Below the pieces are notes generated by a model, which was not told the origin of the DNA, made no database searches, and saw nothing but the letters and a program-made list of their open reading frames with translations. Below, piece after piece: positions 9,327-22,420 of a stretch of 64,000 bases of DNA; the first letter of the stretch is position 1; each line of letters begins with the position of its first letter. The DNA is from Aricia agestis (lineage: Eukaryota > Arthropoda > Insecta > Lepidoptera > Lycaenidae): assembly GCF_905147365.1 (NCBI RefSeq), contig NC_056410.1, positions 7,105,501 to 7,169,500 of the forward strand, written 5' to 3'. Made by a program: the position numbers and the translations under genes.

Positions 9327-12300
9327 TTAATCAACTAATGCGCCTGAGTATTTTGACAGTTTTTCACTGAAGTCAGAGTTTGCCATGTAGCTGCGTTGCT
9401 CCGGTGTACAGAATTCTGGAAGTGTTTAAAGATTTTTAGTGCTAGCTTATAATCTGTCTTTTTGTGATTATACCGTTTTAGACAAACATATTTATTTAAA
9501 TTAATTTGAAAAGCCCACAAGTTATCTTTAACTTAACTGGCTTTGCAAACCACGCTTTATCGGATAAAATCCAGCATCTGTTTTATAAACACTGGAGACG
9601 GGACCATAAGATCCAGAATCAGAAACGATCTATATTCGCAACACTCAAATTTCAGAGTTCTGCATTACAGTTCTTCTGTCTTGGGACAGAATTTGGGTTA
9701 ACAGTCCCAAAAAATTGGTAATACTCACGAACGTTACTGGATTCCCATCCGATGTGTTCTCCAGTGCGTTCATTCTCCTGCTTGAGCCACTGGTACAGCG
9801 GCTGGAAGTATTCCAGCACACCACTGGCATCCATCTTGCGCTGCCCTGTCAGCACCTCCATCGCGTCCGGCCAAGGCTTCGAAGCACCCATTTGTAGCAT
9901 TTTACTGGAATAAGAATAAAAATTTTGTATCGCTTTTAAAGCACATTAATCATGCAAAGAGGTTTCTTAGTTCTTACGTTTATAAAACCACATAATATTG
10001 CAATCCTATAAAAAGGTATATAGGGTGTGGTAAAATCAACTACGTATATTTTGGGCCCATAATATTCTGCCTAAATAAATCATTGGGTTTAGCGTTGAGC
10101 GAAAAGTTATGAAATTATTTTACTTTAAGTTTTTTTTTTTTGCTAAAGCAAGAGTAAAGAGTATTTTCATTACATTAGCAGCCCATCCCATAATATCCGT
10201 AACTGATTTAACCACAAAATAACATTATATACGTAAACGTAATTTTATAATGCTAAAAAGGAAGTAAATGGCACATTTAGTGCCATTTACTTCCTTTTTA
10301 GCTAAATTAAACTTACCCCAAAGCGTTGCCAGCAGCAGTACTCCTGTAGATGTCGCAGTTGGACAGCAGCTTGCTGGAGTCACTGGGATCGTACTCGCCC
10401 GCCAGCTGGCACAGGGAGCGGTGGAATTGGAACTGGACTATGTACGAAACGTAGTATCTGAAAATTTTGTTGATAACATTAAAAGGTGCATTTGCCATAA
10501 CATTATGCACTTTTCAAAACCACGTATGTATGGTATGACAGGTCAAGAATGAAAAACTCAGGCTTCATTTATTATAGTATCTCGTTGATAAGACAAAGAT
10601 AAAGATTTATTGGCAGTTAGTTCACCTACTTAATTTGGACGGATTATGACATATATGTGATTTTTAGCTAGTCTTGACATAATCTGACCAAATTTAGTAG
10701 GTCTACCACCTGCCCATGGATCAATTTCTCGAAAAGCACAATATCTTCGCACAACTTTAAGATGTCCTGTAAAATTTTGACGACTATCATTTTATTTGAA
10801 ACATCGCGTCTTAAATACTACCGTCTGAACTCTTACACTTAGGGCTTGTTTTACCACTTACTGATATAGGATAGGCTATCCAAAACTTATCTGACAGATG
10901 GAACATACATTATCTGTCAGATATTAGTTGTGGATTATGATATGATAGCCTTTATGGAACTTATCAGTAAGTGGTGAAACAAACCCGTAGTATCATGACA
11001 CATACCTCATGTATTCAACATCAGAAGCGATATGATATTTGGCGGCGGGGTCAAAGTCCTCCTCAGTCCTGGTCGCAGGGGGTTCAATGCCCTGGATCGT
11101 CTCTCTAAGCTGCCAGAAGTGGCAGTTGTAGTCCTCGGGCGAGGTGATACCTCTGAACACGCCGTAACGGAACAAGTCCAGGATGTAGCCGAACGGCAGA
11201 AACACTATCTTGTCTAAGCCCTGGAAATGAAGATATAGAAAGTTAAGAAAGGACATTATAATATTAGACATCGTACGTTACTTTGTTGCTCCGATATTAA
11301 CTTGTAGGAATTGTGCATTTTTTGAACCAAAAACTATCCCATTACATGTCCTATTTGAAGATTTAAAATAGCTCCAAACACCAATGACCAATTTCTTCGG
11401 CACCCAAGTAAGTTCCTGATAGTCCTGTTATTTGCCTTCGGCGTCCCATTTTATCCAGCACCCTTGGCGGTCGCCTAGTGTCGCTTCCCCTTAACACCGC
11501 TACTGGCTCCTTCTTATCAAATGTAATTGAAATCGGTTTGTAAATTCACTTCATAATATTTTGTATCAATTATGTTGCAAGATACATCATCAGCTATACG
11601 AGTAATAGTAGCAATTGTATACCATTTTATACAGCTGATTGATGTTAGATTCCAAGTCATCCGGACCATCCTCAAGTAGACCCATCTTCCTCAGATGTTT
11701 CGGCGTAGACACTGACAACGATATCACGTCACCCACTGCTTCATGGAATCCTGAAAATAAGGTTAAAATTTTGTAATTATTTTAAATATTGATTACTATT
11801 TCGTCTTATCATATTTTTGGCAGAGCTAAACTAACCGACTAATAAATATCGATTTACATACGTCAAACGTTTAGAGCTGGAAACTTTAAATTTTGATATT
11901 GTCTTGCATTTGTTAACGTGTGCCTCTTATGATAAGAATGGATGTTTCCCATTCCTGAAGGGATAAGAGGATCAAAGTGTTTTATTTCAGGTGAACTATT
12001 CTATCTACTTGAAAAGCCTAAAGAAGCAAATTACCGGGATTAGCACCAGCTCTATAAATGGTAGGCTGATCCTTGTATTGCAGGTAGTACTGGATGTGAC
12101 CCATCTCGTGGTGAGTTGTGGTGAAGAAAGCCTTTGTTATTTCAGTGCACTGTTTGATTCTGTAAACCACGAATAATTAAATAAGCATTAAATATGTACT
12201 TCGACTCATAGCATTCCCTTTTCGGGATAAAATAATAGGTAAAGGTTTTTAAAACATTAAATTATTAATGGGGGCCTTTTCCCAGCCGTAGGATAGTATA

Positions 12301-15069
12301 GGCCCATAAAAAAATATTAATGTTTTAGTCATATGGATTTTTTTCACGGTCTCGATGTCTTAAACATTATGAGCATATAAGCCTAAACTTTGTAAATCAT
12401 AGTTATTTATTGATTAAGTATAATAGACAAGTTAAAGATGATTATTCACCTAAAATCTTCTCCGTCAAAGAAGTCCCATGCGGACGCGTGACACACCATG
12501 TCTCTTCCATCGTCAGGTTTCTCTATAATGGATCTCTCCCAGAATAGTGGAGGCATAGCAGTCAAGTTTAAAGATGTAAAGAACTCTTCGGCGGCTTTAA
12601 ACATTTTAAGCGCAGTGTAATTCTGAAAGAAGAAATTATCTTATTACGTTGGATTCTTTGTAAGATAATTAATACTTAATACTTTGTGATCAAAGTAAGT
12701 TTTTAAGCTATTGCAATCTGCATGTAGTTTTTATCGCGGGCTTTGAGCGCGGCGGCCGAATCAAGAAATTCCGTAACGAAAAAACCTAACACACCCCACT
12801 ACGACCGGCTGCGGCGTTGCCAGACTTCAGCACGGTGTTTGTGTACGTGCGACTAGACGTATGCGAATTATAATTGCATAAACTTGACCGCGGCAGTCCT
12901 CGTGTGCCACATATATTTTTAAGCAATAATTACCTGGCTAATAAGAGCTTCAGTGACATCAACGTCTTGTTTGTTGGGGTATGGCCGAGTGAACTTTTCT
13001 ACGTTACCCCATGTCTGAGCCCAAATGTTACCTGATAATTTCAAGTGCAAAAATTATTAATTTTATTACATTAAGTATATAAGTTATTTATTTTGCAGAT
13101 AATATTTTTTTATTCGTAATATTCATTTGCAGTAGATTCAGATACATATTATGAACTGACAGGACTTTTTCAATTAAGAACTCTGATCCCTATAACAAAT
13201 TTTAAGCCAATGCTTAAACGATAATTTTTTGCCGAAAGAACTTTCCGTAAAGAAAAAACTCACCAAGCAAATGTGCTGGAATAGGTCCTTTCGCAGACAC
13301 GACATCTTCCCCATACTTGAGTCTCAGGTGTCGCCTGACGTACGCATGGATCTGGAGGTACAGAGGCTTGACCTGGGACCAGAGCGCCGCAAACTGATCC
13401 TCGCTGTCAGACTCCTCGTACTCGCTCAACCACCACTCGGCGACGCTGTCGAAACCTGGAATGTTTTAACATAACAGGAATAATAATCTTTACTAGAAAT
13501 CTTAACAAGCTCCAAAGTAAGTTTTAAGCTCTGTGTGTCTAAACTGTCATCGTGAAAATATCTGACATTATGCCGACGACTTGCTGCAAACTTAACGCTA
13601 AACTGCAAGACTTAAACTATAACGGTGCCTTCGACGCGTACGGTGCGTACGGTGCTAACGAATGAGCGACCAACAGCTATATGAACATACCGTTTAATTT
13701 AGCAGCTTCGTTGTCCATTTGCACGTACTCTGTGAAGTCCTGTCGCGAGGGCGCTCCCGCCGCCTTGTGCCACTCCAGCCAGGTGTACTTCAGCTCCTCA
13801 GCGTCGTTGCTGCTGGCGAAAATGTTCGTTACCTCTGAAAAATTAGGATAATCACTCGATATAATATACTAGCTGTTGCCCGCGACTTCGTCTGCGTCAG
13901 TAAATAGCAAACAGAGAGACGTTCCGCGCGGCTTCGCCCGCGTAAATTAGATATTTCACAGACAAATTAGTCCACAAAAATAGCCTATGATCCTTCACGT
14001 GGTCTACTTCTTATCTGTGCCAAATAAGAGAAAAATTGCTCCAGTAGTTCGTGAGATAAGCCCTTTCAAATGATTTTCCCCGTTTTTTCCACATTTTCCT
14101 TTATTTCTTCGCTCCTGTTAGTCATAGCGTGATAAAATATAGCCTATATCCTTTCTCAATAAATGGGTTATCTAACACTGTAAGAATATTTCAAATCGGA
14201 CCAGTAGTTCCTGAGATTAGCGCGTTCAAACATACTCTTCCGCTTTATCATATTAGTATAGATTATCTATTATATTAATATTCTTTATGATCATACAGGA
14301 ATAAAAGTAAAGTAAACTACAACCTACAACCGCCAAGTCGCTGGTTACCCATCTCGATTCAGATCGTTTACACAAGTTAGGAATTATTTGAACTTAAAGG
14401 CAGTAAATATTATTTCATTACTTTTTAAAGTTGTTTTGGGGTTTTTTTTTAATTTTTTAATTTAATTTTATTTCATACTTTTTAAACTTGTGTTGGTTAT
14501 AGTGCAGAATAATTCCTATCAACAGAATCATATTCTCATGATTACCATCTATCAATGTCCTTTTCGATGAGGCCGTTAATATGAGCCCAAACATAAAACC
14601 TCCACTTTGGGTTCATACGAAGCTCGGTTCCTATAGAATGCAGGTGATGATGCATCAGCAGCATGTAAATATTTACTGTTTATACTTTATCTGCTTCTTA
14701 CTGGTTGTCGCAATTAAAATGAGCCCAAACACAAAACCTCTGCTCTAAGTTGGCAAGGAATTGGATATTCTATTGATTACCAGGTGATGCTGCAGCACCA
14801 GGTCAACTTTCCATTATTATGTGTATACTTATATTGTATATTCACAAATGTCACGAACTAGAAAGAAATATAAGACCCATCACACGACTACAAGTTGCTA
14901 ACGGCCTTTCATGAACCAGATAAACCCTGATTGTCCAGCACTGAGGAGGCTGATGATGATGAATTATAGCTAAGAACACCCTCGATCGTGTCAGCTTTCA
15001 AACAAAAAAAAACTAGATCAAAATCGGTCCACCCGTTTGGATGCTACGATGCCACGGACAGATACACAC

Positions 15070-15120
<51 letters not shown>

Positions 15121-16316
15121 CGTCAAACTTATAACACCCCTCTTTTTTTTCGGGGGTTAAAAAGAAAAATAAGAGAGAATTAAAGACTGACAAAATTAAA
15201 TGAATATCAAGTTTCAGAAAAAGAAAGGAGAATAAAATGCATGTCTCAAAAAAAAGTAGACGGATATAAAATATTTAATCAACTTTAGCATGCATTGCTA
15301 AAAACTCGAAAGGGCAAAGTTTGTGAGGTAACGCTACATCTTTATGCAGAAACTACAGAACGGATTTTTATCAATTTTGACATGCAACACCAGTTTCAGA
15401 TTCTACATCTGGAATCTAGATTAATACAAGACTACTTTCCATCCCAAGAAAAGAGTTCCAAAGAAAGACTATAATAACTACGTGGTTTAAGGTTGAGTTA
15501 AAATACCTGGTTCAACATGCAGGTCGCACTTGTCCCGATTTTTATAGTCGCATATGGTCGCCTTAGCGTATGTCGACTGCATTCTATTGATCGCGTTTAT
15601 CAATCGCTGGTTTAAATCCTCGGGGAGGGCTGCTGAACCCAAGATGGAGTATTTCTTGAACTGCCTCTTCAGGTCCTCATCCTCGAACTCGTGCCATAGA
15701 TACGTCATCGTCTCCTTCCAATACTCCTTCTCTTCCTCAGCTACTTCTAAGGATACTTGTAGCTGGAAAGGTAATTTGTAAATAGTAAATGCGTTTAAAT
15801 ATTGTAAATCAAAGGTTTGTCTTGATTACGAATCATAACGGCTATGTTTCTGGGGACACATATTTCACTTGTCATTGCTGCGTGTTTAGGTTGTAATATT
15901 GAAAATATTAAAGTTTTTGTGAGTTTCATCTCGCTGGGCTAGTTTCCGAACCGGTGGTATAGTCCCGACGTTCAAAAAGTGTTTTTATAATGTACTTGAA
16001 TATTTTATTTTATTTATTTATCTATTTATTTATTAATTGTAAAAGATACCTAAGCCGCCAAACAATTAATGCATAAGAATTCAAAAGAACTTACTTGTTG
16101 CTCCTGGTTATAGTCAGTGATGTTGGACTCGTAGGCCCACGACGCTAAGGTCTTCTTGTTCCTGGCCTTAGCCATGATCTCGTCAAGGGACCTCATGTAG
16201 TTCCTCCCGGCTGCCTCCTCCGAGGCCTTTTCCTGGGCCCGACCTTGAGCAGCCACTATGAAGACGGAGGCTATAGCCCCCACTAGGGCCAACTCCACTA
16301 CAATCTTAAACATCAT
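9327..16316 (-). CDS. Angiotensin-converting enzyme-like gene A (Ance-type, M2 peptidase), 12 coding exons
   Basis: Secreted single-domain zinc dipeptidyl carboxypeptidase that trims C-terminal dipeptides from peptides. Coding exons in transcript order: 16316-16095, 15762-15507, 13834-13691, 13455-13264, 13031-12934, 12622-12450, 12159-12035, 11750-11623, 11220-11006, 10457-10317, 9904-9729, 9415-9327 (stop 9329-9327). All have AG/GT borders and join in frame to 652 residues, a usual single-domain ACE length. Residues 1-25 are a hydrophobic signal peptide or anchor. The zinc site is HEMGH (His379, Glu380, His383) with the third ligand in GFHEAVGD (Glu407). CHASAWDF, AKYH and the RYYVS chloride/substrate-site motifs are intact, as are the ACE disulfide cysteines. 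There is no C-terminal membrane segment, so it is probably soluble. An AATAAA overlaps the stop. The start ATG lies right at the acceptor, implying an upstream non-coding exon. Exon borders come from splice consensus and alignment to gene B, not transcripts. Confidence 0.93.
10252..10302. repeat. Perfect 23-bp hairpin beside a splice donor of ACE gene A
   Basis: Arms GCTAAAAAGGAAGTAAATGG+CAC and the exact complement surround an ATTTA loop. It starts 14 nt downstream (minus strand) of the exon 10 donor at 10316. Confidence 0.9.
10842..10986. mobile_element. 145-bp MITE (CACCACTTACTGATA family), copy 1
   Basis: GGGCTTGTTTTACCACTTAC and the complement of GTAAGTGGTGAAACAAACCC form terminal repeats. 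The inner GATAGGCTATCC/GATAGCCT pairs as well. It lies in ACE gene A intron 9, 20 nt from the exon 9 donor. A second copy is at 50271-50413. Confidence 0.75.
12731..12912. mobile_element. GC-rich repeat inside the gene A-specific intron
   Basis: TTCCGTAACGAAAAAACC, ACACGGTGTTTGTGTACGTG-like, GTGCGACTAGACGTATGC and GACCGCGGCAGTCCTCG recur in inverted orientation at 21392-21618. It fills much of intron 5 of gene A, the intron absent from gene B. Confidence 0.6.
13869..14272 (+). mobile_element. CTAGCTGTTGCCCGCGACTTCG-type lepidopteran repeat
   Basis: Begins TATACTAGCTGTTGCCCGCG and ends GCTTTATCATATTAGTATAG, the borders of a very widespread lepidopteran interspersed repeat. It contains CCAGTAGTTCGTGAGATAAG and CCAGTAGTTCCTGAGATTAG as two internal direct repeats. 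It sits in ACE gene A intron 2. Confidence 0.65.
14560..14965 (+). repeat. Interspersed repeat with internal direct repeat, gene A intron 2
   Basis: AATATGAGCCCAAACATAAA (14578) recurs as AAATGAGCCCAAACACAAAA (14717), each followed by similar downstream sequence. The segment ends with CACTGAGGAGGCTGATGATG, which looks like a repeat 3' border. Family unknown to me. Confidence 0.4.
15062..15120. repeat. (CAGA)n microsatellite
   Basis: About 14 tandem CAGA units, located at the end of a repeat fragment (AAAATCGGTCCACCCGTTTGG) in gene A intron 2. Confidence 0.9.
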
Positions 16317-17856
16317 CTGAAAAATAAAAACAATTGTTTGAAAAAAACCTTTGGATGTTAATATGGTGAAGCCTGGTCTGGTTCGATTGATGATTGATTA
16401 CCTCGGAAAGTGAATAAAAACGAATACATAAATACCACGAAACAACTATGAAATCCTATTCAAATTATGTCATAATATTTCCATGATTATGAGAATAAAA
16501 CAAAGTTTGTACAATGATTTAAAACACAAGCTCCAAAAGAAAATTAATACTTCTACCTTCGTTAAATAAATATCTGTTGACAAGACGTAATAACTTGTCA
16601 ATGCAACGTAAGTAAATTAAAAAGTGTTTTGTGAGTGCAATGAGTTTTGGTACGCAGACTTAAATATTTTAAGTAGTAATTTCGTGTGAAAATTCTAATA
16701 ACTTAGTGGTAATTGTGGCAAGAATTAAGTACTGAAGCAAGTTTCAAACTGTCGTAGTAACAATAAATATTCTGCAGTCCGTGAAAGTAATTGCCAAAAT
16801 ATTAACGATCTACACAAAAAGAAGTAGAAATGTACACAAAAATGCTACAAGTGAGTACCCTCAAGTTAGCAAAGTAATCTGCAAAATTTTATAAAAATAC
16901 GGTAAGCTACCCTTTCATTCCCTTTTCGCAGTTTATCTAGTTGCAGTATATAATAAACAATGCCCTGCAATGTCCAGTAAACAAAAATTGTTTTTACAAA
17001 GTAACACTTTTGTCTCTTTAACCCAGGGGCAGTGGATGGTCACAGTTGACACTCAATAGCATGTCAAGGTGTCCACGGCTCACAACACACACTTTTTGTT
17101 CTCTAAATTCCTTTATTCTGTCCGCTACTTGTGAACTAAAACTCAGTATTACGTATCTTCAAGGTGTAATAATTGTCCAGGTACTTCGTGGTAGAATAAG
17201 GTCACAAATTATTCTCATTTCCATAATATTATATTCATAGCAAGTAAATAAAGAAAGGAAAAAATTGGAAATGCCAATTCTTTACCACAATTTAGATATT
17301 TTCTAGTATTCCCGCAAATGCATCAAGAAATCATAAAACCACTGGTTTTTGGAGTTTTGATCATACAGAACGCGTTTCACGTTGGTTTGATATATTTTGA
17401 AGCTGTACTGAAACTGGATTAAAATTACATTCAAGCATAAAAGAGCAGAAACTAAAGTTCAAACGGCGAAATAAGGGACTAAAATTACAAGATATCCAAA
17501 TTTGTAAAAAATTCTGTACCCTCATTATTTTTGTACACCTACAAAAGTACACCAACTGTAAATCAGCAAATTACGTTATCAATAATATTGACATGGTGAC
17601 TTTTGGCTACTTATCGTAACGTGGCTTATCACGCCGAGGTGATGATAAGTTTAATTATCTTATGTCAGCCAGTAGCAGATATTATCTCTGATCATCTTAG
17701 CTGTAGCCTGTAGGCAGGTATAATATTATGTCGAACGTGAGTTTTGTGGAGTAATAGGTAAACCATACAAAGTACAAACCAATGTCTAAAATGATTATGA
17801 TTTATGATAAATGATAATATCGTTCAACTTTTGTATGCATTTAGTTTCACCGTGAA

Positions 17857-18940
17857 TTTTTAGGGTTCCGTACCCAAAGGGTAAAAACGGGACCCTATTA
17901 CTACCATACTACGACTTCGATGTCTGTCCGTCTGTCTGTTTGTCTCCAAGCTGTATCTCAAGAACTGCTACAGCTATCTGAAATTTGCACAGATTTTGTA
18001 TGTCTGGAGCGGCCGCTATAACAACAAATACTAAGTTCAATTATTTCATATTTAAGGGGGGCTCCAATGCAAAAAACGTGTTTTTTGGCCTTTTCTTGGT
18101 CGATATCAATATTGATAATAGGTAGGCACTAGAAATTTCCACAAAATCCTTAATTATAAGTATGTGTACTCTAAATCTATAGTATACTAGCTGTCCCGGT
18201 GAACTTTGTGTCACTTTAAAACCTTCCCTGGACTTCTACGAATATTTTAAGACTAAAATCAGCCCAATCCGTTCAGCCGTTTTCGAGTTTTAGCGCGACT
18301 AACACATTTGAAAATCCATTTTTATATATAAGAGAAGATATAGATTAATATGAGAGCGAAAAACTTATGATCCCTTTTGACGAAAAATGCGGAAACGTAG
18401 GTGATTTTCTACAGTTATATTATTATTATTATGGTGAAGGAGTGCATTAGCTTTTTTTAACAAATAAAACATTACACACACTACAACACACACACTAGGA
18501 TATTTTGATTGACAAGTCTATACACACGAATTGTACTTTTTTATTTATGGTTGAAGTAAGTTGTCAAATTGAAAATAGATTTAGTTTTTTTTTATCGAAT
18601 CTTAAAATATAGTGTTAGACAATTATTACACGGTCAGTCTAATATCATTTGACCTTATTAATCTAAGACTGCCGCAGGAATTATGTGTAAAAAATTATAA
18701 AGTCAATATTTTCACAATAGAATATCAATAGAAAATCGTTGAAATTTGAAACTTATGATTTAATTTTTTATTTAAGATCGTATTTCGACCATTGGGCGAT
18801 CTCTAGTACCTAATCATAAAACTAAAATAAAATATTAAGAGGGGCTCTCATACAAAAAACACAATGTTGGCCTATTTTTGCTCTATAACGGTACGGATAC
18901 CTTCGTGCGCGAGTCCGACTCGCACTTGGCCGATTTTTTT
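17857..18940 (+). mobile_element. GGGTTCCGTACCC family repeat, interrupted copy
   Basis: Left end TTTTTAGGGTTCCGTACCC, then the TCTGTCCGTCTGTCTGTTTG run and CAAGAACTGCTACAGCTATC. Right end TCGTGCGCGAGTCCGACTCG and CACTTGGCCGATTTTTTT. The middle (about 18186-18800) is a younger insertion of two other repeats: CTAGCTGTCCCGGTGAACTT, and a reverse copy of the family at 36500-37005. It sits in gene A's long first intron. Confidence 0.65.
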
Positions 18941-18949
18941 TATCCCAAC

Positions 18950-20580
18950 GGCTGTTATATACAGTGAGTGAATCCGGTTTTAAAAACTTTAAAATTATTA
19001 GAAGATTTATTGGAAAATATTTTTATTTAATAAGTTAACTTTAGGTTTTACGTTTCTTACTACACAGTAGCATATGTGATATACAATAATAAATTATGTA
19101 CATTGTAGACTTAAGTAAATTTAAATTCTATATGCGCGTGGAGTAAGTTACTTACAAGAATTACGCGTTTAGTAGTATGAGAGCAGTATCCGCAGGGCAT
19201 TTTTTATATAACTCCACTACTATGTACTAACTCTGAACTCAAACTGATACTATTGTTTACTCAAAAAAATAGTTATTATCATGTAAATCAGGTTTACGAC
19301 TGACAATCATGTTAGCGGAGATGCTGTAGCTAATGAGTGGATGGCAGTATGCTATGGCTCAGAAGTCTTAAGATAATATTATGTCTTCATAATTATTTAT
19401 TTAATGGAAATATTGCTATTTTAGCACCGAGTACAAGTAATTTTATTAACTGATCATCCTATTCAATATTCATATTGTAATTGGTGTATTAGTTAATCAT
19501 TAATTATTTTGTGTATAAGAAATCTTGTACTACAATAGGGAAGTAGAACGAGCAACTGATGGACCATGAAATTGCAAGCTACTGGAGTGACAGAAATTAA
19601 ATTGAACGCTTATGTTTTAATTTTAATCCAAATTTTAATCGATTTTCTTTTAAAATTTAATTCTAAATGAAATTTAATTTTATTTATAATACAACGTATT
19701 GCGGATTATCGAATAATAATATAACACGTATTAAACTTGTGTTGCACAAAATTATCTTTTGATGAAACATGACTTTTCGTACTTACTACAAATTTCGTAC
19801 CAGATTATAATCAGGGTGAGCGAAGCGAGCCCTAGTATATCCCACAATCTGTACATTTTGTGGTACACTTTACGGAAAAACTACCACGCCTATTACTTTG
19901 TGCTCTAACATAGTAATTTTTATTTATAATAATTATATAGATGTGCTATCACCAGTCAGTCAAGGTGTGACGATGCGAGCACTCACAAAGCTTGGCTAGT
20001 TGTAATATTATTATGCTTGTTTATACGACTTTCATGTCAGTTATTAGTTATTATGGAACTTATAGAATAATATGTGGTTTTTTTGACGAAACAATAAGTT
20101 CTTATTACTTTGTGCATGAAACCGTCCCACATATTTGACAGCTTCGAACAATTAACATGTTTGCCATATTTGAGTCGGAAAATTAAATCTTAAATTACCG
20201 ATAAATACTATCGTAATAACCTATAATATGCGATCATAAATAAAAGTTATATGCACTTATTATTATAATGCAACTTTTCATCGACCCTTAATTATTATTA
20301 TTACTATTAGTCCCATCACGTTCAATTTTTGATCTTTATCTTCCGTGAAACATTTCAGCCTTCTACGTCTATCGGTACCAGATAGAGAGGTAAAAGACCT
20401 TTTCCCGCCCAAACTACTTAACCAATTTTGCTGAAACTTGGTACGCAGATACTTGAAGTCCCGGGAAAAAACATAGGATCAGGAAAAATGTACGGAGTGA
20501 TAAACGAGTTCTGGGGAAGCGGAGATGCGGGCGTCATTTACTACCACGATCGTGGGAATCGCTGACACAATACATTTTCA
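18950..20580. other. Gene A first intron, AT-rich sequence without recognised features
   Basis: Mostly unique AT-rich DNA. No exon or paired terminal repeats were found. Confidence 0.5.
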
Positions 20581-20583
20581 ATT

Positions 20584-20620
20584 GTTATGCGACAGCCGGC
20601 TGCCGCTTAGGGATTGATGG
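20584..20620. mobile_element. Solo terminus of the CAATCCCCAAGCGGCA MITE
   Basis: TTATGCGACAGCCGGCTGCC followed by GCTTAGGGATTGATGG matches the right end of the 7504-7649 element. No partner arm is nearby. Confidence 0.65.
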
Positions 20621-21391
20621 CAAATCAGAATTTTAAGTGTTCAAATTATTATATTATAATAATTGTCGTATGTCGCCTTATATTATAAGGCCATTTTTTT
20701 CATAATAATTAATACTTACAGTTAAAAGATAATAAAAATGGAGAAAAGAAAAAAATATCTACAGAAAAGTAGTGGTACCTACTATATAAAAAAGACAATA
20801 AATTTAATATACCTATGACATTGTGCTACGGTATACGACCGACACTATAATAATAATAAATATTATAAGATTGTCCTTTGTAGATGACTTTCCTTATATT
20901 TTAGTACCTATTTACCATACCTTTACTAAGTTGATATCAAATACGTGATATAAAATTCTGGTATCACGCTTTTAGTAGCCAAACTATTTCGAAACGGCTG
21001 GACCGATTGTGTTGAAAATTTGTGTGATTATCCTGTAGATCTTAAAATCGGCAGGACCAGCTAGTATTTTAATAATATTGTAATGAATTTTGACTCGATT
21101 AATTTTGTATATTATGTTTGTTTAATTGTTCATATTTTTGCTTTAACGTTACTGTATTTAGAGTAACTACATAATATTATCAATTGATAACATGGTCACT
21201 GCTTGCAACAAAATAAGCAAATATAAAATACATTATCGATAATTTGTTTAAAAGCGGTAAGTAATTATTGTATTCGATTATCATAACTAGAATGGGCTAC
21301 AAAATTGCCATCGTATTATAAAGTCTACAGGCAATACAAGTCGTAGCAAAAACTAGTACAAGTTATAACGTACTTTCACAAGTAAAAACTA

Positions 21392-21618
21392 GACACGTGT
21401 ACTCGGGGACTGCCGTGGTAAAGCTGCATAGCATTTTTTACCAACTTTTGCTATTATAATTGGTATACGTCTAGTCGCACATACACAAACACCGTGCCGA
21501 GGTCTGGCAATGCCGCACGGTGGGTGGTCGGAGTGCCCGACTACCCACCGTTGTTTATTTTTTGTTACGGAATTTCATTATTTGGTCGCCACGCTTAAAC
21601 CCCACGATAAAAGCTCTG
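21392..21618. mobile_element. Second copy of the GC-rich repeat of 12731-12912, inverted
   Basis: ACTCGGGGACTGCCGTGGTA, GGTATACGTCTAGTCGCAC, AACACCGTGCCGAGGTCTGG and TTTTTTGTTACGGAATTTC correspond to the reverse complement of the copy in gene A intron 5. Confidence 0.6.
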
Positions 21619-22212
21619 ATTGCATAAAAAAACTTGATCCCTTAAAAAAACTTGATACTTAATGTTTTAACTTTTAAGCTATTAAGAGCCCATATGACCC
21701 TAACTTGACTACATACATTAACCTAGATCTCAAAGTCTGTAAGGTCTAGAAAACTGATTTTTTGACACAAGTAACTTCAGTTCATAAAGATTAAATGCTC
21801 AAGACGAAAACACGATTACTCAAAAAATGCTCGATAGTTTCTTTTTTACAAAAAACCTTGTTTTAGACACATTTTTGCTCGGATCTTCGAAGTTTGCTGT
21901 CTTTTCTTTAATATTTTTTAATATATAAAAAGGTATTGATAAAACCTAAATTTGCTCAAAACACTTTTTTCATAATCATTATAGTTCGTCTTTAATTCAA
22001 GTAAAACTAACTCGGCGATGATTCCGCGCCGTCCTTTTTCACCTGACATATGAAAGACGGGTGTGAGTGTGAAGAGAGAAGGACGATGTTTGATTTTTAG
22101 AGTCAGGTGAGCTCTTAAGCTTAAAACATTATCAAGTTTTTTGAAGCAGGCTGCAGGACTATATATTATGACTATATTATTATGCCACAGTATTTGAAAG
22201 AATAGTAACCCT

Positions 22213-22420
22213 TTTTTTGCGTTGGGGGAATGCTTTTACGCGTCCTCGGGGCCTGGGGAGGACCACCGAGGCATGTGGGACTCCCCGGGGCGGACGGAAG
22301 ACGCACCCGGGACTACCCACTAAAAACGATGTCCCTGCTGCTGAAGGTGGGACTACAGGAAATGCGTGATACAATCAATCATTCTATCTGTGGCAATCTG
22401 CCTTTCCTTTGTCAATAATA
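22213..22420 (+). repeat. GC-rich repeat fragment, family uncertain
   Basis: TGCGTTGGGGGAATGCTTTT, then GGGGCCTGGGGAGGACC and GGGACTCCCCGGGGCGG, stand out from AT-rich flanks. I think this is the remnant of a lepidopteran retroelement untranslated region. It has no coding content I can defend. Confidence 0.3.

Noticed and set aside
15062..15120. CRISPR-like regular repeat
   Set aside because: It is a simple CAGA microsatellite without spacers; the genome is eukaryotic.
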